A stretch of 64,000 nt of DNA from Oscarella lobularis (GCF_947507565.1 NC_089180.1:3410001-3474000); one strand, 5' to 3'. Numbered from the stretch's first letter, positions 1-10,606 are shown. Translations and numbers: made by a program. Notes: generated from the letters alone by a model not told the origin.

Positions 1-873
1 GTCGATCCGTCCATAAGAATTGAAAAAAAATCGCTTTTGAAATTTGCTTTTCTAAATCTTTTCTTTTTGATTCTGCCATGTAATAGCAAAACTGTTTTGC
101 CGCTTTATCATTTCTGTACTCGCGTCCAAGGTCTACTCCATGATGTTCTTCAAGATCACAAAGCGACTGGTACTTGAAGAAAGCCAACTTCTCTCTGGCG
201 ACAAAATGGGCAAAAGATTCTGCCATGTAATAGCAAAATTGGTTTGCCGCTTTATCATTTCTGTACTCGCGTCCAAGGTCTACTCCATGATGTTCTTCAA
301 GATCACAAAGCGACTGGTACTTGAAGAAAGCCAACTTCTCTCTGGCGACAAAATGAGCAATGTCGAATTTTATTCTCAGCTTTTTTAGCGCGCTTTCCGA
401 AAGCGTGTCCATTGCTTGCGCAATAGGCACGTACGCCGCACTGCTCTCTCCTTTTGATTGAGCCTGCTCTTTCTTTAAAAGCAGCATGGCATGCTTGTGC
501 TGCTCACTGGCAGCGTGATCGCGGATATTGCTGGTACGGACAAATTCCGCTCCAACTACCCATTTCTCGCTGTAGTTGCGACCGCTCTCAATCTTCTCTT
601 TGAACTTCGTGCACGCTTTACAATGGAGCTTGGTGACGATTTTGGTTCCCCGCGACATAGCCGTAACGCAGTCAAGCCACGATATCGTCCGGATTTCCTT
701 GTCCAGTTCGCGTTTCCATTTCTGGTGTACGTGCTGTGGCTCGTTGTTCGCTTCGTGACACTATCTTTGGCGCCAGCTTCACGATCATCCAAGCGTTTTC
801 TCTTGGCGTTAGACATAGCGAGAGTCGAAGCTGCTCGTATACGGGCCAGATCGCAGGCGAAAAGTTCTTTCAT
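1..873 (-). pseudogene. hAT/ZNF862-like transposase, N-terminal part, broken
   Basis: Read on the minus strand, the frame gives a TTF-type zinc-finger region at about 600-500 (Cys pair HCKAC, later ASEQHKHAM). It is followed by the conserved hAT/ZNF862-like block (FFKYQSLCDLEEHHGVDLG, then the YYMAES end) and, near the window edge, the first catalytic region around ILMDGST. These families are cut-and-paste transposases and their domesticated relatives. Defects are visible. The basic start (ATG at 816-814, MSNAKRKRLDD) is out of frame with the zinc finger. A one-base slip in the A8 run at 23-30 separates ESKRKDLEKQ from ILMDGST. A 49-codon block is duplicated in tandem. The gene runs off the left edge. 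hAT-like is confident from motifs; the exact subfamily is inferred. Confidence 0.7.
71..357. repeat. 147-bp tandem duplication inside the hAT-like frame
   Basis: Two adjacent copies start at 71 and 218 (period 147 bp, about 1.95 copies, nearly identical). Because 147 is divisible by 3, the duplication keeps the reading frame and repeats a 49-residue conserved block of the hAT-like protein. Confidence 0.85.
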
Positions 874-1073
874 GTATCAGGTAACATTCGCGCGAAAGCT
901 GAACGCGATAGCAGGGCAAGGCGTTGATAAGAATGATATTCGCAACATTAAATAGTACTGCATTGCGCGAAAAAACATTCGGTCAAAATGACCGAACAAA
1001 ATGAGTATTGATCGGCCAAACAATAAATTTGGTCGGAAATTGTCCGATGTCCGACCGCTATTTCTAACACTGC

Positions 1074-1861
1074 TTGGAAAGAGAAAGGACGCCTAATCTT
1101 GAGCAGTTAAAGTCGACGGAAGGAAGCATCAAAGTCTTTGGCGACGGTCGGGCTGATAGCCCCGGGCATTCAGCCAAATTCGGGACGTACAGTCTTATTG
1201 AAGTCACGAAGAGCGTTGTTGTTGACGTAGAAGTTGTACAGGTAACGACAAACAAACTAAAAAAAGTAGTAATTTAATCCAACACTTAATTAATTAACAG
1301 TAATTGGTTAATTACCTTGTGTAGTGGAACGAAGTGGGTGGGTCCTATTATATGGAAATTGAAGGGATGAAGCGGGCGTTCGAAGTCCTAAAGAAAAAGG
1401 GTATTGAAATCAATGCATTTATAAGTGATCGACATAGGGGAATTGGCAAATGGGTACGCAAAAATATGCTAGAAACTCGTCACTTCTGTGTGGCATGTTG
1501 CAAAATGTACGCTACAACCAGTGTATCTTTCAATGATGCGCTAATCAATGATTTTGCATTCAGGAAAAAGGTCGAGGCCTTGGCCAAAACAAAGGAGTGC
1601 GAGATTGTAGGCAAATGGATTAAAAGCATTGTCAACCACATTTACTGGTGTGCAGCGTCGACACCAGACGGTGATAGCAATATGGTGAAGTGTAAATGGC
1701 TTTCTTTGGACAACCATTTACACAACGTTCACGAAGGGAACAGCTCATCATTCCCAACATGCTTACACGGGCCTCTTCCAAAGCCTAGAAGAAAGCTGTG
1801 GCTTAGTCCACGTAACCAAATGAGGAAATTATACAAACAAATCCGGAAGCGTAGGTTGTGA
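1074..1861 (+). pseudogene. Kolobok-like (DDE, THAP-associated family) transposase fragment with intron
   Basis: Exon 1 encodes GDGRADSPGHSAKFGTYSL, a block I associate with Kolobok-like transposases of invertebrates. A phase-0 GT-AG intron (1242-1324, 83 bp) follows. Exon 2 resumes with WNEVGGSYYMEIEGM, ISDRH, the IVNHIYWC block and CLHGPLPKPRRKLWLSP. The splice restores a continuous conserved block, so the intron is well supported. Around 1490-1562 the usual VWHVAK block lies in a shifted frame (1491-1508), followed by non-conserved sequence up to a possible acceptor at 1562. That suggests a frameshift, an unrecognised small intron, or both. No N-terminal zinc finger and no conserved C-terminus are seen, so this is a fragment. 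The family name is recognition from memory; the transposase-like nature is the safer claim. Confidence 0.6.
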
Positions 1862-3107
1862 TCCGGTGCGCTAGAGTATCAAACCCCAGGGAGGTGAAGA
1901 AGGCAACGCCGTTCTATTTGCTCGCGAACGAGCTCCGCAAGCGGTGGTTGGCCCGCGCCTCCCTGTTCAACCGCACGTAGCGGTCCATGTGGCGTGCGAC
2001 CATTTTGGGAAGTTGATCAGCCGCCGCAGGTACGCTGGCCCTGGGCGATTGACGGTAGGCGCGTGATTTACCCGGCCAATCACGGTCTGAGACGGCGTGA
2101 CGTCGACAAAAACAACGTGTCAAAGTACGCCTCCGTCGTCCGAGGAGTTGTCGCCGCCGCCGCCGCCGCACTGGTCGCCGGCGTACGCTTCGCCACCGTA
2201 AGATTGGAATAGATTTCGTAATCGATCCGGGTCCAATGAGAAGGGTTTGACGAATTTGAGACGGTCGGGGGCATCGGAGTCGGAGAAGTGGGGAAGCGGC
2301 AAAACACGAAACGAAGGAGTTCCTAAAGCCCTTTCACAACTCTGGTTCAGTCAGGTAAAGTGAACCCTAAGAACTTGCCTCTACTATCGTCGACGGTATC
2401 AAATCACGTGACCCATTAACTTGTCGCTGCTCTCTTTGTCTAAAGCTTGAGGCTGATTACTTGAAAATTCAGGTGTTTTGGAAGCGCGTTGCTTGTGAGA
2501 TCGGTGTACCTGAGTACGAGATTATCTCGTGTGAGCGCTCAAATTCACTTGACGATGCAAGGTGTCATGCAATGTTGCAAAAACGGACAACGTAAACAGA
2601 AGAGTAAGAGAAAGGGCAGGGCTGGAAGGAGTTGTAGAGGTCTGCGGCAAGTGCGGGCGGAAAGCATTGCAATCTGGCAATTCAAAGTAGCCCCGTAAAA
2701 AGAGTAAGACGTCAAGATCTCCCATTTTGGGATTTGATAGCTGGGTATGCTAATACGCTGCGCGGGTTCAAGACTCGTTTTTTTTCCATTCTTTTTATTT
2801 TTCAAAGCGCAACATCTAGAACGCGTTGATAGAGGCTATTCGGGCGGGTGCCAACTAGCGAAGCCAAAGATGTCTTGCTCGTGGACGAAATCGTTAAGAT
2901 CGTCAAAATCGTCTTCAGCTACTTCGTTCGTCGGCGCGTGCATGGCCATTGCGACGTGCTTAATCTGCGCAAAGGCGCTGCGGCTGCAGTGCGCTAATAT
3001 CTTCAGTTGCAACACAACCTCTACCGTGAACGGCATTCCCCGCATTATACCGGCATGCCGTTTTAGTGACTAACCAGTGAAAACTTTGGAAGCAGAAAAC
3101 TTCACTT
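1862..3107. other. No confident gene; GCC microsatellite and weak coding remnants
   Basis: A (CGC)n run sits at about 2152-2169. The minus frame at 2302-2120 (PHFSDSDAPDRLKF, then a glycine run) and the minus frame at 3045-2836 (ending in an acidic stretch, EVAEDDFDDLNDFVHEQD) look protein-like. The second resembles the acidic tails of pogo/Tigger transposases. Neither is long or conserved enough for me to name. Nothing else is seen. Confidence 0.4.
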
Positions 3108-3790
3108 TTACCGGAGGCAGCAAAAAGTGAGGTAATACGGTACTTCTAAGTTGACGATGAACTGATCTACGGCCTCTTCAATAAAGCCGTCTTTCTTCCA
3201 GAATTCGTCTTCTTGCTTTTTCGCGTGCCTGCAAAAGTTCTTCCACATATCTTTCGACACTGATTGAAAAGCAGGAAGTACTAATTTTTCCAGATCTGCC
3301 AACTTGAACGTTGTATTGTGCAGCCGCAAATACTCTTTGACCTTGGACCAGACAAGTTTCATGGAGTTTAGCTCACAGTAAGCTACGGGTGTCCGGATGA
3401 CAGCAATACCTTTTTCCCCAGCTAACTTATCCGTCACGTAGCATTTTTCAGGCTGCCGTTCCTTGATTTTTTCAAATAGGTCTTTCTTCAAGTCCGTCGC
3501 GTTCCATTCTATTTCATTCTTGGTGAGCCACGTTCTCATAACTGATTTCGTCGGGGATATTGTTGGCACAGGTTCAGAAACTCGATTTTGATTAGGAGCA
3601 TTGTCGAGGATTATAACGGCGTTTTCTGGAACGTTGGGCAAAAACTGCTTTTCAAATCATTCTTCAAAATTCCGGCTATTCATATCATCATGGTAGTCTC
3701 CAGTGTGCTTGTTGGAAAGAAATACTAACGCTGAATTTGGGATCCATCCAATTTCTCCTCTTATGACAGAGTAATTCAAATGGTACAGTA
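3108..3790 (-). pseudogene. Tc1/mariner-like (DDE_3) transposase, C-terminal half
   Basis: On the minus strand the frame reads GDYHDDMNSRNF, then a stop where Trp is expected (about 3655), then VIILDNAPNQNRV. This is followed by a linker and PVAYCELNSMKLVWSKVKEY. In Tc1/mariner-IS630 DDE_3 proteins these are the second catalytic Asp (LDNAP) and the third acidic position (usually NPIE; here ELNSMK, so the third acidic residue is not evident). The C-terminus (DGFIEEAVDQFIVNL) matches the usual family ending, and the 177-codon tail is open. The N-terminal HTH and first Asp are missing. The element is dead from the stop and the missing half. Confidence 0.65.
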
Positions 3791-3837
3791 TAGATAATAG
3801 TAAATTTTATTTACATACACTATATACACTGTGGCTC

Positions 3838-4472
3838 CTTTTAATTTTCGCCACCTTGTCTACCAGCCCAGCCCAAGCTTGTCCTTTCGTGCAGAATCCT
3901 TTGTCAGGAAGAGCTTGCCACAGACAGCCTGTTTTGTTTATGTTCCAGATGTCTTCTACAGTAAACCCTTCTACAATCTCAGGTAGTCTCTATTTCCATG
4001 AGTCTACTGTCTCTCCAGATACGTCACCAGATTCTCCACAGACTCTAACCTGGCGCAAGTTGTACCTCTTTTTCCATTTCTCAAGCCAGCCGTTACTGCC
4101 TTTGAAATCGTCCACACCTAGACGTCTTGCTATTTCCTTTCCTTTTTCAACAAGAATTGGCCCCCCTACGAAGATATTCCTTGAGCAGGCGAGCAGGTAC
4201 CACTGGTAAAGAGCCTCATTGATAGAATCGAACTTCGATCTGCGGAACGATTCCCTCATGTGCAGTGCAGAACTCGATGCGTTTGCTTCGTATAAAGACA
4301 GAATAGAATCCTTCTTCTTAAGGATTTTGGCTATCTGCGTCTTTCCGCACTGAAAGATCTCTCCAAGACTCCGCAAAGTCAAAGAGTGGTCCTTCTCAGC
4401 TGTTCTGATAACTTCAACTTTCTTCTTGAGGGAGAGAAACGTTCGAGACTTCTTTGTAGAGAGAGCGGCCAT
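3838..4472 (-). pseudogene. pogo/Tigger-like transposase, CENP-B N-terminal region
   Basis: The minus-strand start at 4472 (MAALSTKKSRTFLSLKKKVE) opens a CENP-B/pogo DNA-binding region. It comprises a first HTH (LGEIFQCGKTQIAKIL), then a CENP-B-type second HTH (KGKEIARRLGVDDFKGSNGW, LEKWKKRYNL). Next comes the entry to the DDE domain, ending near EDIWNINKTGCLWQALPDKG. An in-frame TAG near 3987, after the CGESGDVSGETVDSWK segment, breaks the frame. The catalytic core beyond 3838 is missing and replaced by sequence leading to the Tc1-like fragment. The start lies only 65 bp from the ATG of a HIRAN gene on the other strand, and pogo-type terminal sequence lies beyond that gene, so the three appear to belong to one transposon. 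Confidence 0.75.
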
Positions 4473-4537
4473 ACTTCTTCCAGAGCGTGGCTGGAGTGTG
4501 AGTCGTAACGTGCGCTACAACGAGAGGCAGGTCTGCA

Positions 4538-4876
4538 ATGGCCAGTCAACCCGATCTAGATGTCGTGGAAATAAATTCATTTGTACGAGGATACCACCAG
4601 TATATGGATAGGTGGAAACCGGTCGTCGGAGAGATGCTGCTACTTCAAAGGGAGCCAAATAATCCCAAAGATAAGTGTGCAGTGTCCGTAATGAAAGGCG
4701 GCGATGTGGTTGGCCATGTTCCATACAATCTGGCCCCAGTTATGTCGTCCTTCCTCCAAAGAGGCTCCAACAAGGGCACAGTAGAAGTCACGGGAGCTAA
4801 AGTCAACCGAGGAGGATGATACGGGTTGGAAGTTCCTTGCAAGTACAAATTATGCGACCAAAACTTATATCGACCG
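4538..4876 (+). pseudogene. HIRAN-domain protein, transposon-associated
   Basis: The ATG at 4538 opens DLDVVEINSFVRGYHQYMDR, then VVGEMLLLQREPNNPKDKCA and VVGHVPYNLAPVMSSFL. This is the canonical HIRAN pattern (GE.L.L.REP.N..D..AV, VGHVP). HIRAN domains bind DNA ends or stalled-fork structures in HLTF-type proteins and also occur alone. The frame is open for 93 codons to a TGA at 4817-4819. It then continues with YGLEVPCKYKLCDQNLY, which looks like native sequence, so the stop is a nonsense mutation. It is divergent from the pogo transposase with 65 bp between starts, implying a shared bidirectional promoter. A role in transposition or repair is inference. Confidence 0.7.
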
Positions 4877-4924
4877 TGCTAGCACTGTGTTTGCGTCCCT
4901 CCGCGATAGAGGGCAACTGTAACT

Positions 4925-5149
4925 ACATTTGGACCAAACGAAATGTCCGGTGTCCTCTTTGGGGAGTAAAATAGTTAAAGGTTAGTTCTTTGCGAATCAC
5001 TGCGTGTCCGTTGTCCGGAATTGGGAGAGTCCGCTCCTCGGAGGTCGTCGATGTACTGAAACGTATGGTAAAAATATGTGTACACCAATATCCGTCCGTT
5101 GTATAGAGTGGTCCGCCCCTGAGAGGGTCCGTTATAAGAGGTTCTACTG
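4925..5149 (-). repeat. Right terminal region (TIR) of the pogo/Tigger-like element
   Basis: Read from 5149 leftward, the end is CAGTAGAACCTCTTATAACG, a classical pogo/Tigger terminus. It is followed by reiterated GGACA/CGGAC-type subterminal motifs down to about 4925. It abuts TA (5150-5151), the expected target site. The flank CTCCAATCTG also occurs at 12312 directly after TA with no transposon present, which acts as an empty site and fixes the boundary. No matching left terminus was found. Confidence 0.65.
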
Positions 5150-5186
5150 TACTCCAATCTGTTTTCAAGTTGGAGACGTTCAGGCC
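5150..5186 (+). pseudogene. RecQ-like helicase fragment (short copy)
   Basis: These 37 bp match 12310-12345 with two differences. Here the frame LQSVFKLETFRP is uninterrupted, whereas the 12.3-kb copy lacks one T. FKLETFRPGQ corresponds to motif 0 of RecQ helicases (F..FRP.Q). The fragment is squeezed between the Tigger terminus and the truncated DIRS-like element. Confidence 0.55.
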
Positions 5187-5197
5187 TTGGGCATTGC

Positions 5198-6935
5198 GTG
5201 ATGCGGCTGCCACAAGCAAAGCTTCTGCGTCTGCGCAAGGAGGTCAGGGCATGGCAATCACGGCGGGCAGGAAGGAAGCGGGACCTGCTGTTGCTGATCG
5301 GGTCATTGCAGCACGCCGCATCCGTTGTTCCGGCCGGCCGTTCGTTCGTTCGCCGGTTAATCGTTCGCCGGTTAATCGACGCATCGAAGGATCGGCGGCA
5401 GCTTTCACAGTGGGTGCGACTCAATGCCGAGACTAAAGCAGACCTGCGATGGTGGGGCGTCTTTTTGGAGCGCTGGAACGGGAGAGGGTTCTTCTCCACG
5501 CAGGCGGCGGAGCCCCGATTCGTCGTGAGGAGCGACGCGTCCGGCTCGTGGGGCGGCCTAGGAGTCGCACTGGTTTCGGTGGCCGTAGTCGGAGCAATGG
5601 GCGCCGCTTTCTATTGCGCCAAAGGAGCTGCTCTCAGTCCTGCTGGCGGCGGCGCTGTGGGGCCGTCACTAGTCGGGCGCCCCCGTGTTGCTCGAGTCCG
5701 ACAACACGGTGGTAGTGGCCGCCGTGCGCTCGGGTTCCAGCAGAGACGCGACGCTTATGCCTTTACTGCGAACGCTGCAGTTCTTCGCAGGGCTTTTTGA
5801 TTTTGCGTGGAAAGCCAAGCACATCCCCGGGGCGCAAAACACCCTCGCGGACGGGCTCTCACGTAACGTCTCACTACAGGCGCTCAAAGATATCTCCCCG
5901 CAGCTCGATCCAGAGCCGAAACCGATTCTACCGCAATTTCTGGCGCTGGTACAGCCACCAATGCTTTGCTGGAGCGCACCGCGGTGGAGGGAACTCTTTC
6001 TCGCTACGCTGCGCATGGTGTCGCCGACTCCACCCGGCGATCATACGCCTCCGGACAGCGCCAGTTTGCACGATTCTGTGCACGAGTAGGGCTGTGTGGT
6101 TTGCCGGCTTCGTAGCGCGTGCTCTCATTGTTCTTTACGGCCCTAGGACGCCAAGAATTACGCTACGTCACAATAAAAACGTACCTGGCGGCCGTTCGTA
6201 ACGCGCAGATTCTAGCAGGCGGGGGCGACCCCCTGGCGGCCTATCAGCTGATGCTCGACCATGTCCTAAGCGGCATTAAGCGCGAGCAGGGACAACCAGC
6301 GGCGGATCCTCGTCTCCCAATTACATCTGGGATTCTGCGTCAGCTGCGCGCGGTGTGGGGCGAGACGGCTTACCGCTGGGATTCTGTGATGCTGTGGACA
6401 GCGTGCACGGTCGCGTTTTTCGGTTTCCTGCGCGCGGACGAGTTCACGGTGGACTTGGCAGCTGCGTTCGACCCGGAGCGCCATCTCGCCGAGCGACGTG
6501 TCGACGGACTCGCTCGCGAACCCGTCATTTGTGAAGCTACGCATCAAGCAATCTAAAACGGATCCGTTCAGGCGTGGTGTTTTGATCGTGCTGGGTCGGA
6601 CGCGCGCGGATTTGTGCCCCGTCGAGGCTTTGTTAGCGTATTTGGCACGTCGGGGACCCGCGCCCGGTCCGCTGTTTCGATTTGAGAACGGCCAGACGCT
6701 GTCGCGAGCGGCGTTCGTGACCGAAGTGCGGAGGGCGTTGAGAGCAGCCGGCGTCGACGCTTCACGCATCGCGGGGCATAGCTTTCGCATCGGCGCGGCA
6801 ACGACGGCAGCAGCGCGAGGTCTCGACGATTCGACAATCCGCACACTCGGGCGCTGGAAGAGCGCGGCGTTTATGCGCTACATCCGCCTACAGCCACAGC
6901 AACTGCCCCAGTACAGTCGCGAGTTAGCGGCGTGA
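5198..6935 (+). pseudogene. DIRS-like RNase H - tyrosine recombinase polyprotein, frameshifted
   Basis: The frame at 5198-5600 shows RLPQAKLLRLRKEVRAWQ, then NAETKADLRWWGVFLERW and VRSDASGSWGGLG, the DIRS-type RNase H with its first Asp. A frameshift near 5600-5690 leads to LLESDNTVVVAAV and HIPGAQNTLADGLSR, the RNase H tail. A further shift near 6090-6119 leads to the recombinase: VTIKTYLAAVRNAQ, an RADEF region, GHSFRIGAAT (the His-x-x-Arg of tyrosine recombinases) and LGRWKSAAFMRYIR (Trp, and Tyr nucleophile in YIR). A last shift falls near 6500-6556. All catalytic recombinase residues look present, but the frame is broken at least three times. A small direct duplication (GTTCGCCGGTTAATC) lies at about 5346-5377. 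Confidence 0.75.
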
Positions 6936-7176
6936 GCGCGTTCGCGTATGCAAGACGCGCGCTAAAACTGATGGTCGCGTTGGTTTTGTCGTTGCTTTGT
7001 TGGGTCGGCGCAGCTTGAGCGCCAGGGGTTGCGCGATCGCGCGATTGCGAACGTTATCGAGTTACCTGTGTGAGTTGCGGTTTTCTCACGGCGGGCGTGA
7101 ACAGGTACCGTACAGTAGGTGAATAGTGACCCGTCTTAGAGGTGTCGCGTTATGACGCTATCGCTACTGGTTGGGG

Positions 7177-7277
7177 GCTTGATTCGGCGTAACACGAATC
7201 TATCCGACGGGGTCAGCGACGATCCTGGTCGGGGCGTGCGTTAGGCCCACAACCTGAGCAGCGAGGCGCACTCACAC
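7177..7277 (+). repeat. DIRS-like 3' internal direct repeat, copy 1 (interrupted)
   Basis: TGATTCGGCGTAACACGAAT and the following roughly 100 bp recur at 11955-12072 with an extra GC-rich insertion. Copy 1 continues beyond P1 at 11739 (CTCACACACAGGTAAGATAA), matching CTCACAAACAGGTAAGATAT in copy 2. P1 therefore inserted into this repeat. Confidence 0.75.
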
Positions 7278-7322
7278 CATAGATGTATGAGAGAGGGATT
7301 GGCAACTCCCTCTGTCACGTGA
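7278..7322 (+). repeat. P1 left TIR
   Basis: 45 bp, the perfect reverse complement of 11694-11738. It includes an inner CACGTGA motif that is also at the inner end of the P3 TIRs. Confidence 0.9.
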
Positions 7323-7849
7323 CCGATTCCTTAGTACACCAGCGACACCATGTCTGACTCGTTACGTCCCGTATATAAGCCCAAATTTCTCTCATAGTTT
7401 ATAGTCGAAAACGACTCGAAACCTATCCGCGCGCTGCAACGTCGCTAATCGAACGTAATAGTATCTGATTTTTGAAGACGCGATCGAAATCGAGGTTTCT
7501 AGGCCGTGATCTTTGCACTCGTACACGGGGGGGTGAGTATTCTCCTTCACACCTCTTCGTTTGGGCGTCTTTTTCCGTGATAATTCTTTCATCCACCTTC
7601 GAGCAGCGCTTCAGGGGATGGTCTTCAACTCGCGTGATGTTTGTCGCGTGTTCGAAGCCATTTACTTCCGTGGGAGGGGCTCCAATGGGGGGCGCGTTTT
7701 CTTCGCTGATCATGGCATACTCGCTGAACGTGCAGCAGTTTCTGGTCCACTTAACGTTGCTCTAATGCATAGACGTGCTAGCTTAGACATTCATCTTTGT
7801 TCATGCGGAGATTCTGGACAAAGTATGTAATGTCACCTGTCCATTTAGC
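7323..7849 (+). promoter_or_regulatory. P1 5' untranslated/subterminal region
   Basis: The region between the left TIR and the first plausible ATG (7850) contains TATATAA at about 7371-7377 (GTCCCGTATATAAGCCC), a good TATA-box candidate about 45 bp from the TIR. No protein-coding signal is evident. Confidence 0.45.
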
Positions 7850-10606
7850 ATGACTAAGAAAACAAGATTAACGAAGCGAAAAGGCACTAGGAAAATAGGA
7901 AAAAATCCAGAGAATGTATCTGACGTAGGAGATGCGGATGCCATACGCAGAGGTACAATCGCACATCTGCCAATACCCCCATCAATCTCGCTGTGACAGA
8001 TGAAAGCAATTTCCGGAAATGGTGGCATACGGTTGAGTCTGACGACAAGATATATCTCACTCGATTGCGTGTATCAGAGCAAGAAATAGTTCCTCCTATA
8101 ACGCAACTGTACAGCGTACAGATAACGGCCACTTCCAGAGATATCTACGTCGGAAAATTTAAAATCAGCAAAGGGTTGTGTCCGCTTCTTGCTGCTGTTC
8201 CTCAAACAGGAGTTGAGGAAATTATTAGCGCTTTAGAAAATCTGCACGTCTGTCCAGGTGTGAGACAAAAACAATGGTTTGTTTGTGTGGGCACTGTGGA
8301 ATTGCGTGTGCATGCCTGTAGGTAATCCCGACCCACAGTTCTTCGAATCCAGAAGTGCCAAAAAGGAAAGATTTAAAGGAAAAACCTTGAATACACTTGC
8401 TGTTGTCGAGTGTGCCTAGTACTGTAATCGTGCAATTCGGAGTACCAAGTGTTCCCTTCTTGTCAGCATCCAGGGCAGTAGATGCGCAGCTTGCCAGTCT
8501 CACAGAAATGTTTTACGAAGGCAAAGCTACCGCACGCGTGCAGGACCTGCGACAAGATTAAAATATGCTCCTCATCGGGTTCTGAACACGCCAGAACGGC
8601 AGAAAAAATTACAGCTTCTGGCAAAAAGCAAGAGAAATGCGCAAGCTAGAATTCGTCGGCTTGTCAGTAAGATCGATACAGCGGTGGAGCATGATGGAGT
8701 TGCAGTCGAGCCTGGCGTACACGAAGAGCTTCAATCAATCGTTAACGAGAAAACGCTTGAAATGGAGTCTACATTTCCGTTTGGATCGTTCAGGTTGGAC
8801 GCAAAATTAACAAAGAGTATATGGCATGTTTTTTCCCTTATAGGAGATTGTTCTGGGAGCAACAGAAAAGGGCAGCAGCAGCTAAAGGAGCAACAGGGAT
8901 GCGATGGCATCCACTCATGATTAAATGGGCTCTTCACCTTCGAATGCTGTCTTCTGCAGCCTATCACGCTACCCGTACTGCTGGATTTATAGCCTTGCCT
9001 TCCGAAAGGACCCTTCGCGATTATATTCACGTTTTCCCCTCGGATGTTGGATTCAATGCCGCTACAAATGCGCAGCTGATGAAGGAAGCAAAAATCGAAT
9101 CATTGACAAACATCCAGCGCCACGTGGTCATTTTATTTGACGAGATGAAAATAAAAGAGGACCTAGTATTTGACAAAAACAGCGGAAGCGTTGTTGGAGT
9201 AGTCAAAACAACCGACGTGAACGACAAGCTTCTTGCATTAGAATCATCGCTGAAACTGAAAAAGAAGGAGTCAGAGAAAGGTTGTCCTGTTGAGGTGGCT
9301 ACGCATATGCTGGCGGTGATGGTCCGCGGCCTCGTAACCGGGATCCGATTTCCGTACGCGCATTTTCCTACCGCATCACTGCACAGCATAATATGGGAAG
9401 CAGTCCGCCAGCTCGAAACAATAGGATTTTACGTGATAGCAATTACCTGCGACGGAGCTGCTTCTAACCGACGTTTTTATCGTTCTCACTGGTCTCCTGC
9501 CGACGATGAAGGTCCGACGTACAAAGTCATCAATAAATACAGCTCCAACAACCGTTGGCTGTATTTCTTTTGCGATGTTCCTCACCTCGTTAAGACGACA
9601 AGGAACTGTCTTTCTCACTCATTCCTTTCAAGCAGTCGACGATCAATGATGGTCAACAGTGCACTTATTTCTTTCTTTTACCCTCTCATATTACTTTTTA
9701 GTTTCATGGAAAACCTATTATCTGGGATCACATTCGCAAACTGTACGAGCTAATACGACACGACGCTGACAAGAGCGGGCTTAAGCTCGTGCCAAAGCTA
9801 TCTCTTGAACATATTGAACTAACATCATATTCTAGAATGCGCGTTGATCTGGCTGCGCAGGTACTCACGCCCATTTAAGTTGTTTATTGTAATTTTTGCT
9901 TTTGAAGGTACTAAGCAGCACTGTTGCTGACGCCATTGACTTCTATAAAATTCCCGAAGCAGAAGAAACTACGAAATTCATAAGAATTTTTGACAAGGCC
10001 TTTGATTGCCTTAACTGCAGGTCAGTAAAAGAGAAGAAAGCTGATCGAAGACCGTATAGGAATAGTAGTGATGAGAGACTTGATGTAAGCTATTCCATAG
10101 TACTTCAATCTCACTCCAATCAGTATTTTGTATAGTGGCTAGAGAATTACTTTCTTGGATACCTAAAAAGATGGAGGAAGGACGTCGAGCATGCTGGGGT
10201 AGAAAAGAGAGATCAACAGATAAGAATGCTCAGCAAAGAAACGTCAGAAGGGTGGTACATCACCGGTAAAGATGACTAAGCTGTCTCAATTTAAATGTAA
10301 TTCTCTCGTCCTTCAGTAAGGTCCTTTGTAGAACTCGTTCGCTACATCTTTTCGTGTGACCCAGCCGGAGAAAATCTGTATTTTCTGAGTGGTCATCTGA
10401 ATCAGGATGCCGTTGAAAATTATTTTGGCAATCAACGAGCGAGAGGAGGGCGATGTGACAACCCAACCGTTAAGCAGTTCATCGACAACGCAGCTTCACT
10501 AAGAATGCAAGGGTCGCTGGCGCTTGATCCTGTCCGAGGGAACTCTTCAAGAAAGCGTCTTCGATATCCAGAAGAAGTCATCGATGATACCCCGACGAAG
10601 CGCTAA
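7850..10606 (+). pseudogene. P-like (THAP9-type) transposase of P1, nearly intact, seven or more exons
   Basis: The ATG at 7850 begins a basic start (MTKKTRLTKRKGTRK). Exons then give: a Cys/LNTPER region (CAACQSHRNVL, VLNTPERQKK) near 8480-8620; RWHPLMIKWALHLRML; the RNase H-like first Asp in VVILFDEMKIKEDLVFDK; a second in AITCDGAASNRRF; and YFFCDVPHLVKTTRN. The THAP9-type C-terminus is LSGHLNQDAVENYFGNQRAR and DNPTVKQFIDNAASLRM. Introns at 8258-8321, 8794-8843, 9652-9701, 9861-9907, 10085-10135 and 10266-10316 (47-64 bp) join conserved blocks in frame. Defects are a frameshift between 7850 and 7993 and one in-frame TAG at 8417-8419. No THAP zinc finger is seen. The stop at 10604-10606 lies 78 bp from the convergent gene's end. 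Confidence 0.85.

Noticed and set aside
2080..2310. Ala- and Arg-rich frames around 2.1 kb
   Set aside because: Driven by the GCC microsatellite; three frames look equally good.
2400..2412. CACGTGAC motif as another P-like terminus
   Set aside because: No matching inverted partner or outer CATAG-type end; likewise at 12792, 36748 and 47014.
4923..5219. Minus-strand open frame of about 98 codons
   Set aside because: It is the translation of the Tigger terminal/subterminal repeats (reiterated GGACA motifs), not a protein gene.
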